The position numbers were made by a program, and so were the translations under genes. From Streptomyces ortus (GTDB taxonomy: Bacteria > Actinomycetota > Actinomycetes > Streptomycetales > Streptomycetaceae), in the NCBI RefSeq assembly GCF_026341275.1, contig NZ_JAIFZO010000002.1:4990118-5054117 (forward strand): a stretch of DNA of 64,000 nucleotides, read 5' to 3'. Shown in pieces: positions 51,179 through 64,000 of the stretch. The notes beneath the pieces are model-generated. The model made no database searches and had not been told where the DNA came from. It saw only the letters and a list, made by a program, of their open reading frames with translations. The first letter of the stretch is position 1; each line of letters starts with the position of its first letter.

Positions 51179-54100
51179 TTGGCCGCCTCGCGCACTGCCT
51201 CGACCGCGAATACGAACAACGGCGCCAGCACCGCCCCGCTGCGCATCTCCTTTGCAAAGATCAAGGAGCCCCTTGAGGTTCCGAACCTTCTTGCGCTGCA
51301 AACCGAAAGCTTTGACTGGCTGCTCGGCAACGACGCGTGGAAGGCTCGTGTCGAGGCGGCTCTGGACAGTGGACAGGACGTCCCCACGAAGTCCGGTCTG
51401 GAGGAGATCTTCGAGGAGATCTCCCCGATCGAGGACTTCTCCGGGTCGATGTCCCTGACGTTCCGCGACCACCGCTTCGAGCCTCCCAAGAACTCGATCG
51501 ACGAGTGCAAGGAGCGCGACTTCACGTTCGCCGCACCGCTCTTCGTCACCGCCGAGTTCACCAACAACGAGACCGGCGAGATCAAGTCCCAGACCGTCTT
51601 CATGGGTGATTTCCCGCTCATGACGAACAAGGGCACCTTCGTCATCAACGGCACCGAGCGTGTCGTGGTGTCGCAGCTGGTCCGTTCGCCGGGTGTCTAC
51701 TTCGACTCCTCCATCGACAAGACGTCCGACAAGGACATCTTCTCCGCGAAGGTCATCCCGTCCCGGGGTGCCTGGCTGGAGATGGAGATCGACAAGCGCG
51801 ACATGGTCGGTGTCCGCATCGACCGCAAGCGCAAGCAGTCCGTCACCGTCCTGCTCAAGGCTCTCGGTTGGACGACCGAGCAGATCCTTGAGGAGTTCGG
51901 CGAGTACGAATCCATGCGCGCCACCCTGGAGAAGGACCACACCCAGGGCCAGGACGACGCGCTGCTCGACATCTACCGCAAGCTGCGTCCGGGCGAGCCG
52001 CCGACCCGTGAGGCCGCGCAGACGCTGCTTGAGAACCTCTACTTCAACCCCAAGCGCTACGACCTCGCGAAGGTCGGCCGCTACAAGGTCAACAAGAAGC
52101 TGGGCGGCGAAGCGCCGCTCGACGCCGGGATCCTGACCGTCGAGGACATCATCTCGTCGATCAAGTACCTGGTGAAGCTGCACGCCGGTGAGACCGAGAC
52201 CGTCGGGAACAACGGCACCTCGATCGTCGTCGAGACCGACGACATCGACCACTTCGGCAACCGCCGTCTGCGCAACGTGGGCGAGCTCATCCAGAACCAG
52301 GTCCGTACGGGTCTGGCGCGTATGGAGCGAGTCGTCCGCGAGCGCATGACGACCCAGGACGTCGAGGCGATCACGCCGCAGACCCTGATCAACATCCGGC
52401 CGGTCGTCGCCTCCATCAAGGAGTTCTTCGGCACCAGCCAGCTGTCGCAGTTCATGGACCAGAACAACCCGCTCTCGGGTCTCACCCACAAGCGCCGTCT
52501 GTCGGCTCTTGGTCCGGGTGGTCTCTCCCGCGAGCGGGCCGGCTTCGAGGTCCGTGACGTGCACCCCTCGCACTACGGCCGCATGTGTCCGATCGAGACC
52601 CCCGAAGGCCCGAACATCGGCCTGATCGGCTCGCTCGCCTCCTACGGCCGGGTCAACGCGTTCGGCTTCGTCGAGACGCCGTACCGCCGGGTCACCGACG
52701 GTGTCGTCACCGACGAGGTCGACTACCTGACCGCCGACGAGGAGGACCGCTTCGTCATCGCGCAGGCCAACGCCGTGCTCAACGACGACATGCGGTTCAA
52801 CGAGGCCCGTGTCCTGGTCCGCCGCCGTGGCGGAGAGGTCGACTACGTCCCCGGTGACGACGTCGACTACATGGACGTCTCGCCGCGCCAGATGGTGTCC
52901 GTCGCGACCGCGATGATCCCCTTCCTGGAGCACGACGACGCCAACCGTGCCCTCATGGGCGCGAACATGATGCGCCAGGCCGTGCCGCTGATCACCGCCG
53001 AGGCCCCCCTCGTCGGTACGGGCATGGAGTACCGCTGCGCCGTCGACGCCGGTGACGTCATCAAGGCCGAGAAGTCGGGTGTGGTCCAGGAGGTCTCCGC
53101 GGACTACGTCACGGTGGCCAACGACGACGGCACCTACACCACCTACCGGGTGGCCAAGTTCTCCCGCTCCAACCAGGGGACCTCGGTCAACCAGAAGGTC
53201 GTCGTCAACGAGGGCGACCGGGTCATCGAGCACCAGGTGCTCGCCGACGGCCCGGCCACCCAGGAAGGCGAGATGGCGCTGGGCAAGAACCTGCTCGTCG
53301 CCTTCATGCCCTGGGAGGGTCACAACTACGAGGACGCGATCATCCTGTCGCAGCGCCTCGTACAGGACGACGTCCTCTCCTCGATCCACATCGAGGAGCA
53401 CGAGGTCGACGCCCGTGACACCAAGCTCGGCCCCGAGGAGATCACCCGGGACATCCCGAACGTCTCCGAGGAGGTCCTCGCCGACCTCGACGAGCGCGGC
53501 ATCATCCGTATCGGTGCCGAGGTCGTCGCCGGCGACATCCTGGTCGGCAAGGTCACGCCCAAGGGTGAGACCGAGCTGACCCCGGAGGAGCGCCTGCTCC
53601 GCGCGATCTTCGGCGAGAAGGCGCGCGAGGTGCGCGACACCTCGCTGAAGGTGCCGCACGGCGAGATCGGCAAGGTCATCGGCGTCCGCGTCTTCGACCG
53701 TGAAGAGGGCGACGAGCTGCCGCCGGGCGTGAACCAGCTGGTTCGTGTCTACGTGGCGCAGAAGCGCAAGATCACGGACGGCGACAAGCTCGCCGGCCGG
53801 CACGGCAACAAGGGTGTCATCTCCAAGATCCTTCCGATCGAGGACATGCCCTTCCTTGAGGACGGCACGCCGGTCGACATCATCCTCAACCCGCTGGGTG
53901 TCCCGTCCCGAATGAACCCGGGACAGGTCCTGGAGATCCACCTCGGCTGGCTCGCCAGCCGCGGCTGGGACGTCTCCGGGCTCGGCGAGGAGTGGGCGCA
54001 GCGCCTCCAGGCCATCGAGGCCGACAAGGTGGAGCCCGGTACCAACGTCGCCACCCCCGTCTTCGACGGTGCGCGTGAGGACGAGCTGGCCGGTCTGCTG

Positions 54101-54664
54101 CAGCACACGATCCCGAACCGCGACGGCTCCCGCATGGTGCTCCCGACCGGTAAGGCGCCGCTGTTCGACGGCCGCTCCGGCGAGCCGTTCCCGGAGCCGG
54201 TCTCGGTCGGCTACATGTACATCCTCAAGCTCCACCACCTGGTCGACGACAAGCTGCACGCCCGTTCGACCGGTCCGTACTCGATGATCACCCAGCAGCC
54301 GCTGGGTGGTAAGGCCCAGTTCGGTGGCCAGCGATTCGGCGAGATGGAGGTGTGGGCGCTGGAGGCTTACGGCGCCGCCTACGCCCTCCAGGAGCTGCTG
54401 ACCATCAAGTCCGACGACGTGACCGGCCGCGTGAAGGTCTACGAGGCCATCGTCAAGGGCGAGAACATTCCTGAGCCCGGCATTCCCGAGTCCTTCAAGG
54501 TGCTCATCAAGGAAATGCAGTCGCTCTGCCTCAACGTGGAGGTGCTGTCCTCGGACGGCATGTCCATCGAGATGCGCGACACGGACGAGGACGTCTTCCG
54601 CGCCGCGGAGGAGCTCGGTATCGACCTGTCCCGGCGCGAGCCGAGCAGCGTCGAAGAGGTCTGA
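51179..54664 (+). CDS. rpoB: DNA-directed RNA polymerase subunit beta
   Basis: A 1161-residue beta subunit. The rifampicin region GTSQLSQFMDQNNPLSGLTH (from about residue 418) is wild type, so no resistance substitution is seen there. The frame is open up to ATG 51065, but TTG 51179 is preceded by GAAGGA and gives exactly the 1161 residues of the S. coelicolor protein as I recall it, so a TTG start is used. The C end is LSRREPSSVEEV. Confidence 0.97.
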   Translation: MAASRTASTANTNNGASTAPLRISFAKIKEPLEVPNLLALQTESFDWLLGNDAWKARVEAALDSGQDVPTKSGLEEIFEEISPIEDFSGSMSLTFRDHRFEPPKNSIDECKERDFTFAAPLFVTAEFTNNETGEIKSQTVFMGDFPLMTNKGTFVINGTERVVVSQLVRSPGVYFDSSIDKTSDKDIFSAKVIPSRGAWLEMEIDKRDMVGVRIDRKRKQSVTVLLKALGWTTEQILEEFGEYESMRATLEKDHTQGQDDALLDIYRKLRPGEPPTREAAQTLLENLYFNPKRYDLAKVGRYKVNKKLGGEAPLDAGILTVEDIISSIKYLVKLHAGETETVGNNGTSIVVETDDIDHFGNRRLRNVGELIQNQVRTGLARMERVVRERMTTQDVEAITPQTLINIRPVVASIKEFFGTSQLSQFMDQNNPLSGLTHKRRLSALGPGGLSRERAGFEVRDVHPSHYGRMCPIETPEGPNIGLIGSLASYGRVNAFGFVETPYRRVTDGVVTDEVDYLTADEEDRFVIAQANAVLNDDMRFNEARVLVRRRGGEVDYVPGDDVDYMDVSPRQMVSVATAMIPFLEHDDANRALMGANMMRQAVPLITAEAPLVGTGMEYRCAVDAGDVIKAEKSGVVQEVSADYVTVANDDGTYTTYRVAKFSRSNQGTSVNQKVVVNEGDRVIEHQVLADGPATQEGEMALGKNLLVAFMPWEGHNYEDAIILSQRLVQDDVLSSIHIEEHEVDARDTKLGPEEITRDIPNVSEEVLADLDERGIIRIGAEVVAGDILVGKVTPKGETELTPEERLLRAIFGEKAREVRDTSLKVPHGEIGKVIGVRVFDREEGDELPPGVNQLVRVYVAQKRKITDGDKLAGRHGNKGVISKILPIEDMPFLEDGTPVDIILNPLGVPSRMNPGQVLEIHLGWLASRGWDVSGLGEEWAQRLQAIEADKVEPGTNVATPVFDGAREDELAGLLQHTIPNRDGSRMVLPTGKAPLFDGRSGEPFPEPVSVGYMYILKLHHLVDDKLHARSTGPYSMITQQPLGGKAQFGGQRFGEMEVWALEAYGAAYALQELLTIKSDDVTGRVKVYEAIVKGENIPEPGIPESFKVLIKEMQSLCLNVEVLSSDGMSIEMRDTDEDVFRAAEELGIDLSRREPSSVEEV

Positions 54665-54672
54665 CGGGTCTG

Positions 54673-54701
54673 GCCGGGGCTCGCTGAACACGAGCCCCGG
54701 C
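54673..54701 (+). terminator. Hairpin between rpoB and rpoC
   Basis: Eleven-base arms GCCGGGGCTCG / CGAGCCCCGGC with loop CTGAACA. It is probably a stabilising or processing hairpin, since rpoC needs readthrough or its own promoter. Confidence 0.7.
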
Positions 54702-54765
54702 TAACCAACCCCGGACCCCAGTCAGACCAGTGAAGAATCGACCCCGAAAGAGGGATTGACGACAA

Positions 54766-58665
<3,900 letters not shown>

Positions 58666-58700
58666 GCGGGTCGCCTGAAAAGGCACCTGATCGAGTCAGA

Positions 58701-58728
58701 GGGCGGCCACCTTCCGGGGTGGCCGCCC
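58701..58728 (+). terminator. rpoBC terminator
   Basis: Eleven-base arms GGGCGGCCACC / GGTGGCCGCCC with a six-base loop, followed by TTCGG, 35 bp after rpoC. Confidence 0.9.
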
Positions 58729-58886
58729 TTCGGCGTTCCGGGGCCGGCCGCCCCCAGCCGTCCCCTCCTCGTGCCGTCGGGAATTCCTGGCTTGAGTGGG
58801 GCGGGAACCAGTGGTGCGGGAACCTGTGCCGGAAATGCCGCGTTGAAGCATGATGGAGAGCCAGTTCGTCCGGGGGAGGTGCTTCC

Positions 58887-59441
58887 ATGTCGTACCCGCC
58901 GTCGCCGTGGCAGCCGGGGCAGGGGTGGAATCAGCCCCGTCCCTGGCAGGATCAGCAGGCCGCCGCAGGCCATGCGATGCTCGCGTCCACCGCCGACCGG
59001 GAGCGGGCCGTGGACGTCCTCAGAGCCGGGTTCGGCGAGGGGCGCATGCAGCAGCCCGAGTTCGAGAAGCGGGTGGCGCGGGCCTACGCCGCCCGTACGG
59101 TGGGTGAGCTGGCCCTGCTGGTGTCCGACCTCCCGCAGGGGCCCGTAGCGCTTCCGGCGGTCTCTGGGCCCGTGCCACGGACGTTCCTGCCCGTCTCCGT
59201 GCCGCCGAAGACGAACGAGAAGGCCGTCGGGGCGGCCATCTGCGGGGTGCTGTGCCTGGTGACCGGCGGGCTGACCGGGATTCCCGCGGTGATCCTCGGC
59301 CACAGCGCCCGCTCCGAGATGCGGCACACCGGTGAGCGTGGCGAAGGTCTCGCGCTCACGGGACTGGTCTTCGGCTGGCTGTCCACGGTGGGCTGGGCGC
59401 TGCTGGTGACCTTGCTGTTCGTGGCCCTGGTGACGTCCTGA
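58887..59441 (+). CDS. DUF1707/DUF4190 domain membrane protein
   Basis: A 184-residue protein. A Pro/Gln-rich start is followed by a DUF1707 (SHOCT-like) domain (about 31-84, MLASTADRERAVDVLRAGF...ELALLVSDLP) and two membrane helices in a DUF4190 module (about 112-180, with GIPAVILGHSARSEMRHTGE between). The function is unknown; DUF1707 is thought to bind oligomers or membranes. GGGAGG precedes ATG 58887. Confidence 0.88.
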   Translation: MSYPPSPWQPGQGWNQPRPWQDQQAAAGHAMLASTADRERAVDVLRAGFGEGRMQQPEFEKRVARAYAARTVGELALLVSDLPQGPVALPAVSGPVPRTFLPVSVPPKTNEKAVGAAICGVLCLVTGGLTGIPAVILGHSARSEMRHTGERGEGLALTGLVFGWLSTVGWALLVTLLFVALVTS

Positions 59442-59508
59442 CGGAGATCGCCGAGGAGGCTGCGGCTTGGCATGATCCGCTCAGGGATGTCAGTGCGGTC
59501 CATTTGTT

Positions 59509-59537
59509 TTGACCGCAGCCTATGAGGTAGGTACGCT
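59509..59537 (+). promoter_or_regulatory. rpsL operon promoter
   Basis: TTGACC (59509-59514), a 17-base spacer and TACGCT (59532-59537) form a good housekeeping promoter. The ~190-base leader that follows has a TCCCGCC / GGCGGGA hairpin at 59628-59645, which could be a control structure for S12 or S7. Confidence 0.7.
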
Positions 59538-59732
59538 CAGACCTTGTGCCTGGGGTGTGCCCTGGCTCCCGTGCGTGCCTTCAACCGCACTAGGGGAGTC
59601 GTCACCGGCCACCGCAATCTGCGCCCCTCCCGCCTCGCGGCGGGAATCCGCAGTGTTCGACACACCCGACCGCGTGGGTCGGCGGTGTTCCAGGTTAGCT
59701 TCACCATTCGGCACACAGAAACCGGAGAAGTA

Positions 59733-60104
59733 GTGCCTACGATCCAGCAGCTGGTCCGGAAGGGCCGGCAGGACAAGGTCGAGAAGAACAAGACGCCCGC
59801 ACTCGAGGGTTCGCCCCAGCGTCGCGGCGTCTGCACGCGTGTGTTCACGACCACCCCGAAGAAGCCGAACTCGGCCCTGCGTAAGGTCGCGCGTGTGCGT
59901 CTGACCAGCGGGATCGAGGTCACTGCTTACATTCCGGGTGAGGGACACAACCTGCAGGAGCACTCGATCGTGCTCGTGCGCGGCGGCCGTGTGAAGGACC
60001 TGCCCGGTGTTCGCTACAAGATCATCCGCGGTTCCCTCGACACCCAGGGTGTCAAGAACCGCAAGCAGGCCCGCAGCCGCTACGGCGCCAAGAAGGAGAA
60101 GTAG
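59733..60104 (+). CDS. rpsL: Ribosomal protein S12
   Basis: A 123-residue small-subunit protein. K43 in TPKKPNSALRK and K88 in GGRVKDLPGVRY are the wild-type residues whose mutation gives streptomycin resistance. GTG 59733 has GGAGAAG upstream and gives the standard length. It leads the str operon rpsL-rpsG-fusA-tuf. Confidence 0.98.
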   Translation: MPTIQQLVRKGRQDKVEKNKTPALEGSPQRRGVCTRVFTTTPKKPNSALRKVARVRLTSGIEVTAYIPGEGHNLQEHSIVLVRGGRVKDLPGVRYKIIRGSLDTQGVKNRKQARSRYGAKKEK

Positions 60105-60106
60105 AA

Positions 60107-60577
60107 ATGCCTCGTAAGGGCCCCGCCCCGAAGCGCCCGGTCATCATCGACCCGGTCTACGGTTCCCCTCTGGTGACCTCCCTGATCAACAAGGTGCTGC
60201 TGAACGGCAAGCGCTCCACCGCCGAGCGCATCGTCTACGGCGCCATGGAGGGCCTGCGCGAGAAGACCGGCAACGACCCGGTCATCACGCTCAAGCGCGC
60301 TCTGGAGAACATCAAGCCGACCCTTGAGGTCAAGTCCCGCCGAGTCGGCGGTGCGACGTACCAGGTCCCGATCGAGGTCAAGCCCGGTCGCGCCAGCACG
60401 CTCGCGCTGCGCTGGCTCGTCGGTTACTCCCGCGCCCGTCGCGAGAAGACCATGACCGAGCGTCTGCTGAACGAGCTTCTCGACGCCTCCAACGGCCTTG
60501 GTGCCGCTGTGAAGAAGCGCGAGGACACCCACAAGATGGCCGAGTCCAACAAGGCCTTCGCGCACTACCGCTGGTAG
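60107..60577 (+). CDS. rpsG: Ribosomal protein S7
   Basis: A 156-residue 16S rRNA-binding protein: MPRKGPAPKRPVIIDPVYGS, then TLALRWLVGYSRARREKTM. It starts two bases after the rpsL stop, with its ribosome site AAGGAGAAG in the end of rpsL. S7 is the autogenous repressor of this operon in E. coli. Confidence 0.98.
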   Translation: MPRKGPAPKRPVIIDPVYGSPLVTSLINKVLLNGKRSTAERIVYGAMEGLREKTGNDPVITLKRALENIKPTLEVKSRRVGGATYQVPIEVKPGRASTLALRWLVGYSRARREKTMTERLLNELLDASNGLGAAVKKREDTHKMAESNKAFAHYRW

Positions 60578-60616
60578 TCGCTACCCCCATCGAGACCGAG
60601 AGAAGACCGAAGCCTT

Positions 60617-62746
60617 ATGGCTACCACTTCACTTGACCTGGCCAGGGTCCGCAACATCGGGATCATGGCCCATATCGACGCGGGCAAGACGACCACCACC
60701 GAGCGGATCCTCTTCTACACCGGCGTCAGCTACAAGATCGGTGAGGTCCACGACGGCGCTGCGACCATGGACTGGATGGAGCAGGAGCAGGAGCGTGGCA
60801 TCACGATCACCTCTGCTGCGACCACCTGTCACTGGCCGCTCGACGACAACGACTACACCATCAACATCATCGACACCCCCGGGCACGTCGACTTCACGGT
60901 CGAGGTGGAGCGTTCGCTCCGCGTCCTCGACGGTGCCGTCACGGTGTTCGACGGTGTCGCCGGCGTTGAGCCGCAGTCCGAGACGGTGTGGCGTCAGGCC
61001 GACCGCTACGGCGTGCCGCGCATCTGCTTCGTCAACAAGCTCGACCGCACCGGCGCGGAGTTCCACCGCTGCGTCGACATGATCTCGGACCGCCTCGGTG
61101 CGCAGCCGCTGGTCATGCAGCTTCCGATCGGCGCCGAGGCGGACTTCAAGGGTGTCGTCGACCTCGTCACCATGAAGGCGTTCGTCTGGTCCGCCGAGGC
61201 CGCCAAGGGCGAGATGTACGACGTCGTCGACATCCCGGCCACGCACGCCGAGGCTGCCGAGGAGTACCGCGGCAAGCTGATCGAGGCCGTCGCGGAGAAC
61301 GACGAAGAGATCATGGAGCTGTACCTGGAGGGCGAAGAGCCTTCCGAGGAGCAGCTGTACGCCGCGATCCGTCGCATCACCATCGCGTCCGGCAAGTCCA
61401 GCGACACCACGGTCACCCCGGTGTTCTGTGGCACCGCGTTCAAGAACAAGGGCGTCCAGCCCCTGCTCGACGCGGTCGTGCGCTACCTCCCGACCCCGCT
61501 TGACGTCGAGGCCATCGAAGGCCACGACGTGAAGGACCCCGAGGTCGTCGTGAAGCGCAAGCCGTCCGTGGACGAGCCGCTGTCCGCCCTCGCGTTCAAG
61601 ATCATGAGCGACCCGCACCTGGGCAAGCTCACCTTCGTCCGGGTGTACTCGGGCCGCCTGGAGTCCGGCACCGCCGTGCTGAACTCCGTCAAGGGCAAGA
61701 AGGAGCGCATCGGCAAGATCTACCGCATGCACGCGAACAAGCGTGAGGAGATCGAGGCGGTGGGCGCCGGCGACATCGTCGCCGTGATGGGCCTGAAGCA
61801 GACCACCACCGGTGAGACGCTCTCGGACGACAAGCAGCCGGTCATCCTGGAGTCCATGGACTTCCCGGCGCCGGTCATCCAGGTCGCCATCGAGCCCAAG
61901 TCCAAGGGTGACCAGGAGAAGCTGGGTGTAGCCATCCAGCGTCTCGCGGAGGAGGACCCCTCCTTCCAGGTTCACTCGGACGAGGAGACCGGCCAGACCA
62001 TCATCGGTGGTATGGGCGAGCTGCACCTCGAGGTGCTGGTCGACCGTATGCGCCGTGAGTTCAAGGTCGAGGCCAACGTCGGTAAGCCGCAGGTCGCCTA
62101 CCGTGAGACGATCCGTAAGGCCGTCGAGCGCGTGGACTACACCCACAAGAAGCAGACCGGTGGTACCGGTCAGTTCGCCAAGGTGCAGATCGCGATCGAG
62201 CCCATCACCGAGGCCGACGGCCCGGCGTACGAGTTCGTGAACAAGGTGACCGGTGGCCGTATCCCGCGGGAGTACATCCCGTCGGTGGACGCCGGTGCGC
62301 AGGAGGCCATGCAGTTCGGCATCCTCGCCGGGTACGAGATGACGGGTGTCCGCATCACGCTTCTCGACGGTGCCTACCACGAGGTCGACTCCTCCGAGCT
62401 GGCGTTCAAGATCGCCGGTTCGCAGGCCTTCAAGGAGGCTGCCCGCAAGGCCAGCCCCGTGCTCCTCGAGCCGATGATGGCCGTCGAGGTCACCACGCCC
62501 GAGGACTACATGGGCGAGGTCATCGGCGACATCAACTCCCGCCGTGGCCAGATCCAGGCCATGGAGGAGCGTGCCGGTGCCCGCGTCGTGAAGGGCCTCG
62601 TGCCCCTCTCGGAGATGTTCGGCTACGTCGGCGACCTCCGCAGCAAGACCTCGGGTCGCGCAAGCTACTCGATGCAGTTCGACTCCTACGCCGAGGTTCC
62701 CAGGAACGTCGCCGAGGAGATCATCGCGAAGGCCAAGGGCGAGTAA
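60617..62746 (+). CDS. fusA: Elongation factor G
   Basis: A 709-residue translocation GTPase. The P-loop is AHIDAGKTTTTE, the G3 motif DTPGHVD and the G4 motif NKLDRTG. All five domains appear present by length. GAGAGAAG is 11 bases before ATG 60617. Confidence 0.98.
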   Translation: MATTSLDLARVRNIGIMAHIDAGKTTTTERILFYTGVSYKIGEVHDGAATMDWMEQEQERGITITSAATTCHWPLDDNDYTINIIDTPGHVDFTVEVERSLRVLDGAVTVFDGVAGVEPQSETVWRQADRYGVPRICFVNKLDRTGAEFHRCVDMISDRLGAQPLVMQLPIGAEADFKGVVDLVTMKAFVWSAEAAKGEMYDVVDIPATHAEAAEEYRGKLIEAVAENDEEIMELYLEGEEPSEEQLYAAIRRITIASGKSSDTTVTPVFCGTAFKNKGVQPLLDAVVRYLPTPLDVEAIEGHDVKDPEVVVKRKPSVDEPLSALAFKIMSDPHLGKLTFVRVYSGRLESGTAVLNSVKGKKERIGKIYRMHANKREEIEAVGAGDIVAVMGLKQTTTGETLSDDKQPVILESMDFPAPVIQVAIEPKSKGDQEKLGVAIQRLAEEDPSFQVHSDEETGQTIIGGMGELHLEVLVDRMRREFKVEANVGKPQVAYRETIRKAVERVDYTHKKQTGGTGQFAKVQIAIEPITEADGPAYEFVNKVTGGRIPREYIPSVDAGAQEAMQFGILAGYEMTGVRITLLDGAYHEVDSSELAFKIAGSQAFKEAARKASPVLLEPMMAVEVTTPEDYMGEVIGDINSRRGQIQAMEERAGARVVKGLVPLSEMFGYVGDLRSKTSGRASYSMQFDSYAEVPRNVAEEIIAKAKGE

Positions 62747-62805
62747 CACACACCGTTTGCACGCTTTAGGCTTGACACCGACCGCCAGGGTCGCGGACCG
62801 GCAGG

Positions 62806-62821
62806 GGACGAGGGATCGTCC
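62806..62821 (+). promoter_or_regulatory. fusA-tuf gap hairpin, possible tuf control region
   Basis: A GGACGA-GGGA-TCGTCC hairpin lies in the 170-bp gap, between direct GGACCGGC repeats at 62795 and 62823. TTGACA at 62772-62777 could be the -35 of a separate tuf promoter, but no clear -10 follows. Confidence 0.4.
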
Positions 62822-62916
62822 CGGACCGGCGAGGACCCGGGTGGGCGGCATCCCAGCAAAGATCACCCTGGCGCCGATGAGTAAGGCGTACCAGAACCAC
62901 TCCGCAGGAGGATTCA

Positions 62917-64000
<1,084 letters not shown>

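Noticed and set aside
59544..59732. Longer S12 reading frame from 59544
   Set aside because: The extra 63 residues are not S12-like and the GTG at 59733 has a good ribosome site and gives the universal length.

Overview
The window is chromosomal DNA of very high GC content with strong third-position G/C bias, frequent GTG starts, 4-14 bp translational overlaps and leaderless-looking promoters. Gene content and order match the conserved core of a Streptomyces chromosome: rpmG-hadA-hadB, murB, tRNA-Trp-secE-nusG-rplK-rplA, rplJ-rplL, rpoB-rpoC, rpsL-rpsG-fusA-tuf. No insertion sequence, prophage, CRISPR array or biosynthetic cluster is visible. Most of the window is vertically inherited housekeeping sequence with a few accessory genes.

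Region 1 (1-10 kb): the end of a polyprenyl diphosphate synthase, a LolA-fold membrane-anchored protein beside a two-gene ABC exporter, a secreted M28 aminopeptidase matching the S. griseus enzyme, a VOC protein, a PobA-like flavin monooxygenase with altered active-site tyrosines, a RarD-type transporter, and a divergent quinone-oxidoreductase-like SDR / HxlR regulator pair.

Region 2 (10-29 kb): a redox block. korB-korA (2-oxoacid:ferredoxin oxidoreductase) is followed by a response regulator with two paralogous sensor kinases. Divergent from these is a ten-gene complex I operon, nuoABCHIJKLMN, with no nuoD, E, F or G. Many of its subunits carry low-complexity tails, and seven decamers ending in CGACGG lie just upstream. 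htpX and a YccF protein follow.

Region 3 (29-44 kb): a SUKH (SMI1/KNR4) protein, an APC permease, a GlsB/YeaQ membrane protein, a YajQ protein, and an intact tRNA-Tyr gene, the known integration site of SLP1-type elements in Streptomyces and unoccupied here. Then come a small CxxC protein, an NAD(P)-binding protein, a lipoprotein, a cytosine-deaminase-like protein that has lost catalytic residues, tRNA-Thr and tRNA-Met, rpmG, hadAB, a TetR/MFS efflux pair sharing an operator sequence, murB, an adenosine-deaminase-family protein and an aminotransferase.

Region 4 (44-64 kb): transcription and translation genes. tRNA-Trp, secE, nusG, rplK and rplA are followed by two paralogous lipoprotein genes, then rplJL with a leader and attenuator, rpoBC, a DUF1707 membrane protein, and rpsL-rpsG-fusA-tuf, with tuf cut by the window end. 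Stable hairpins separate most transcription units.
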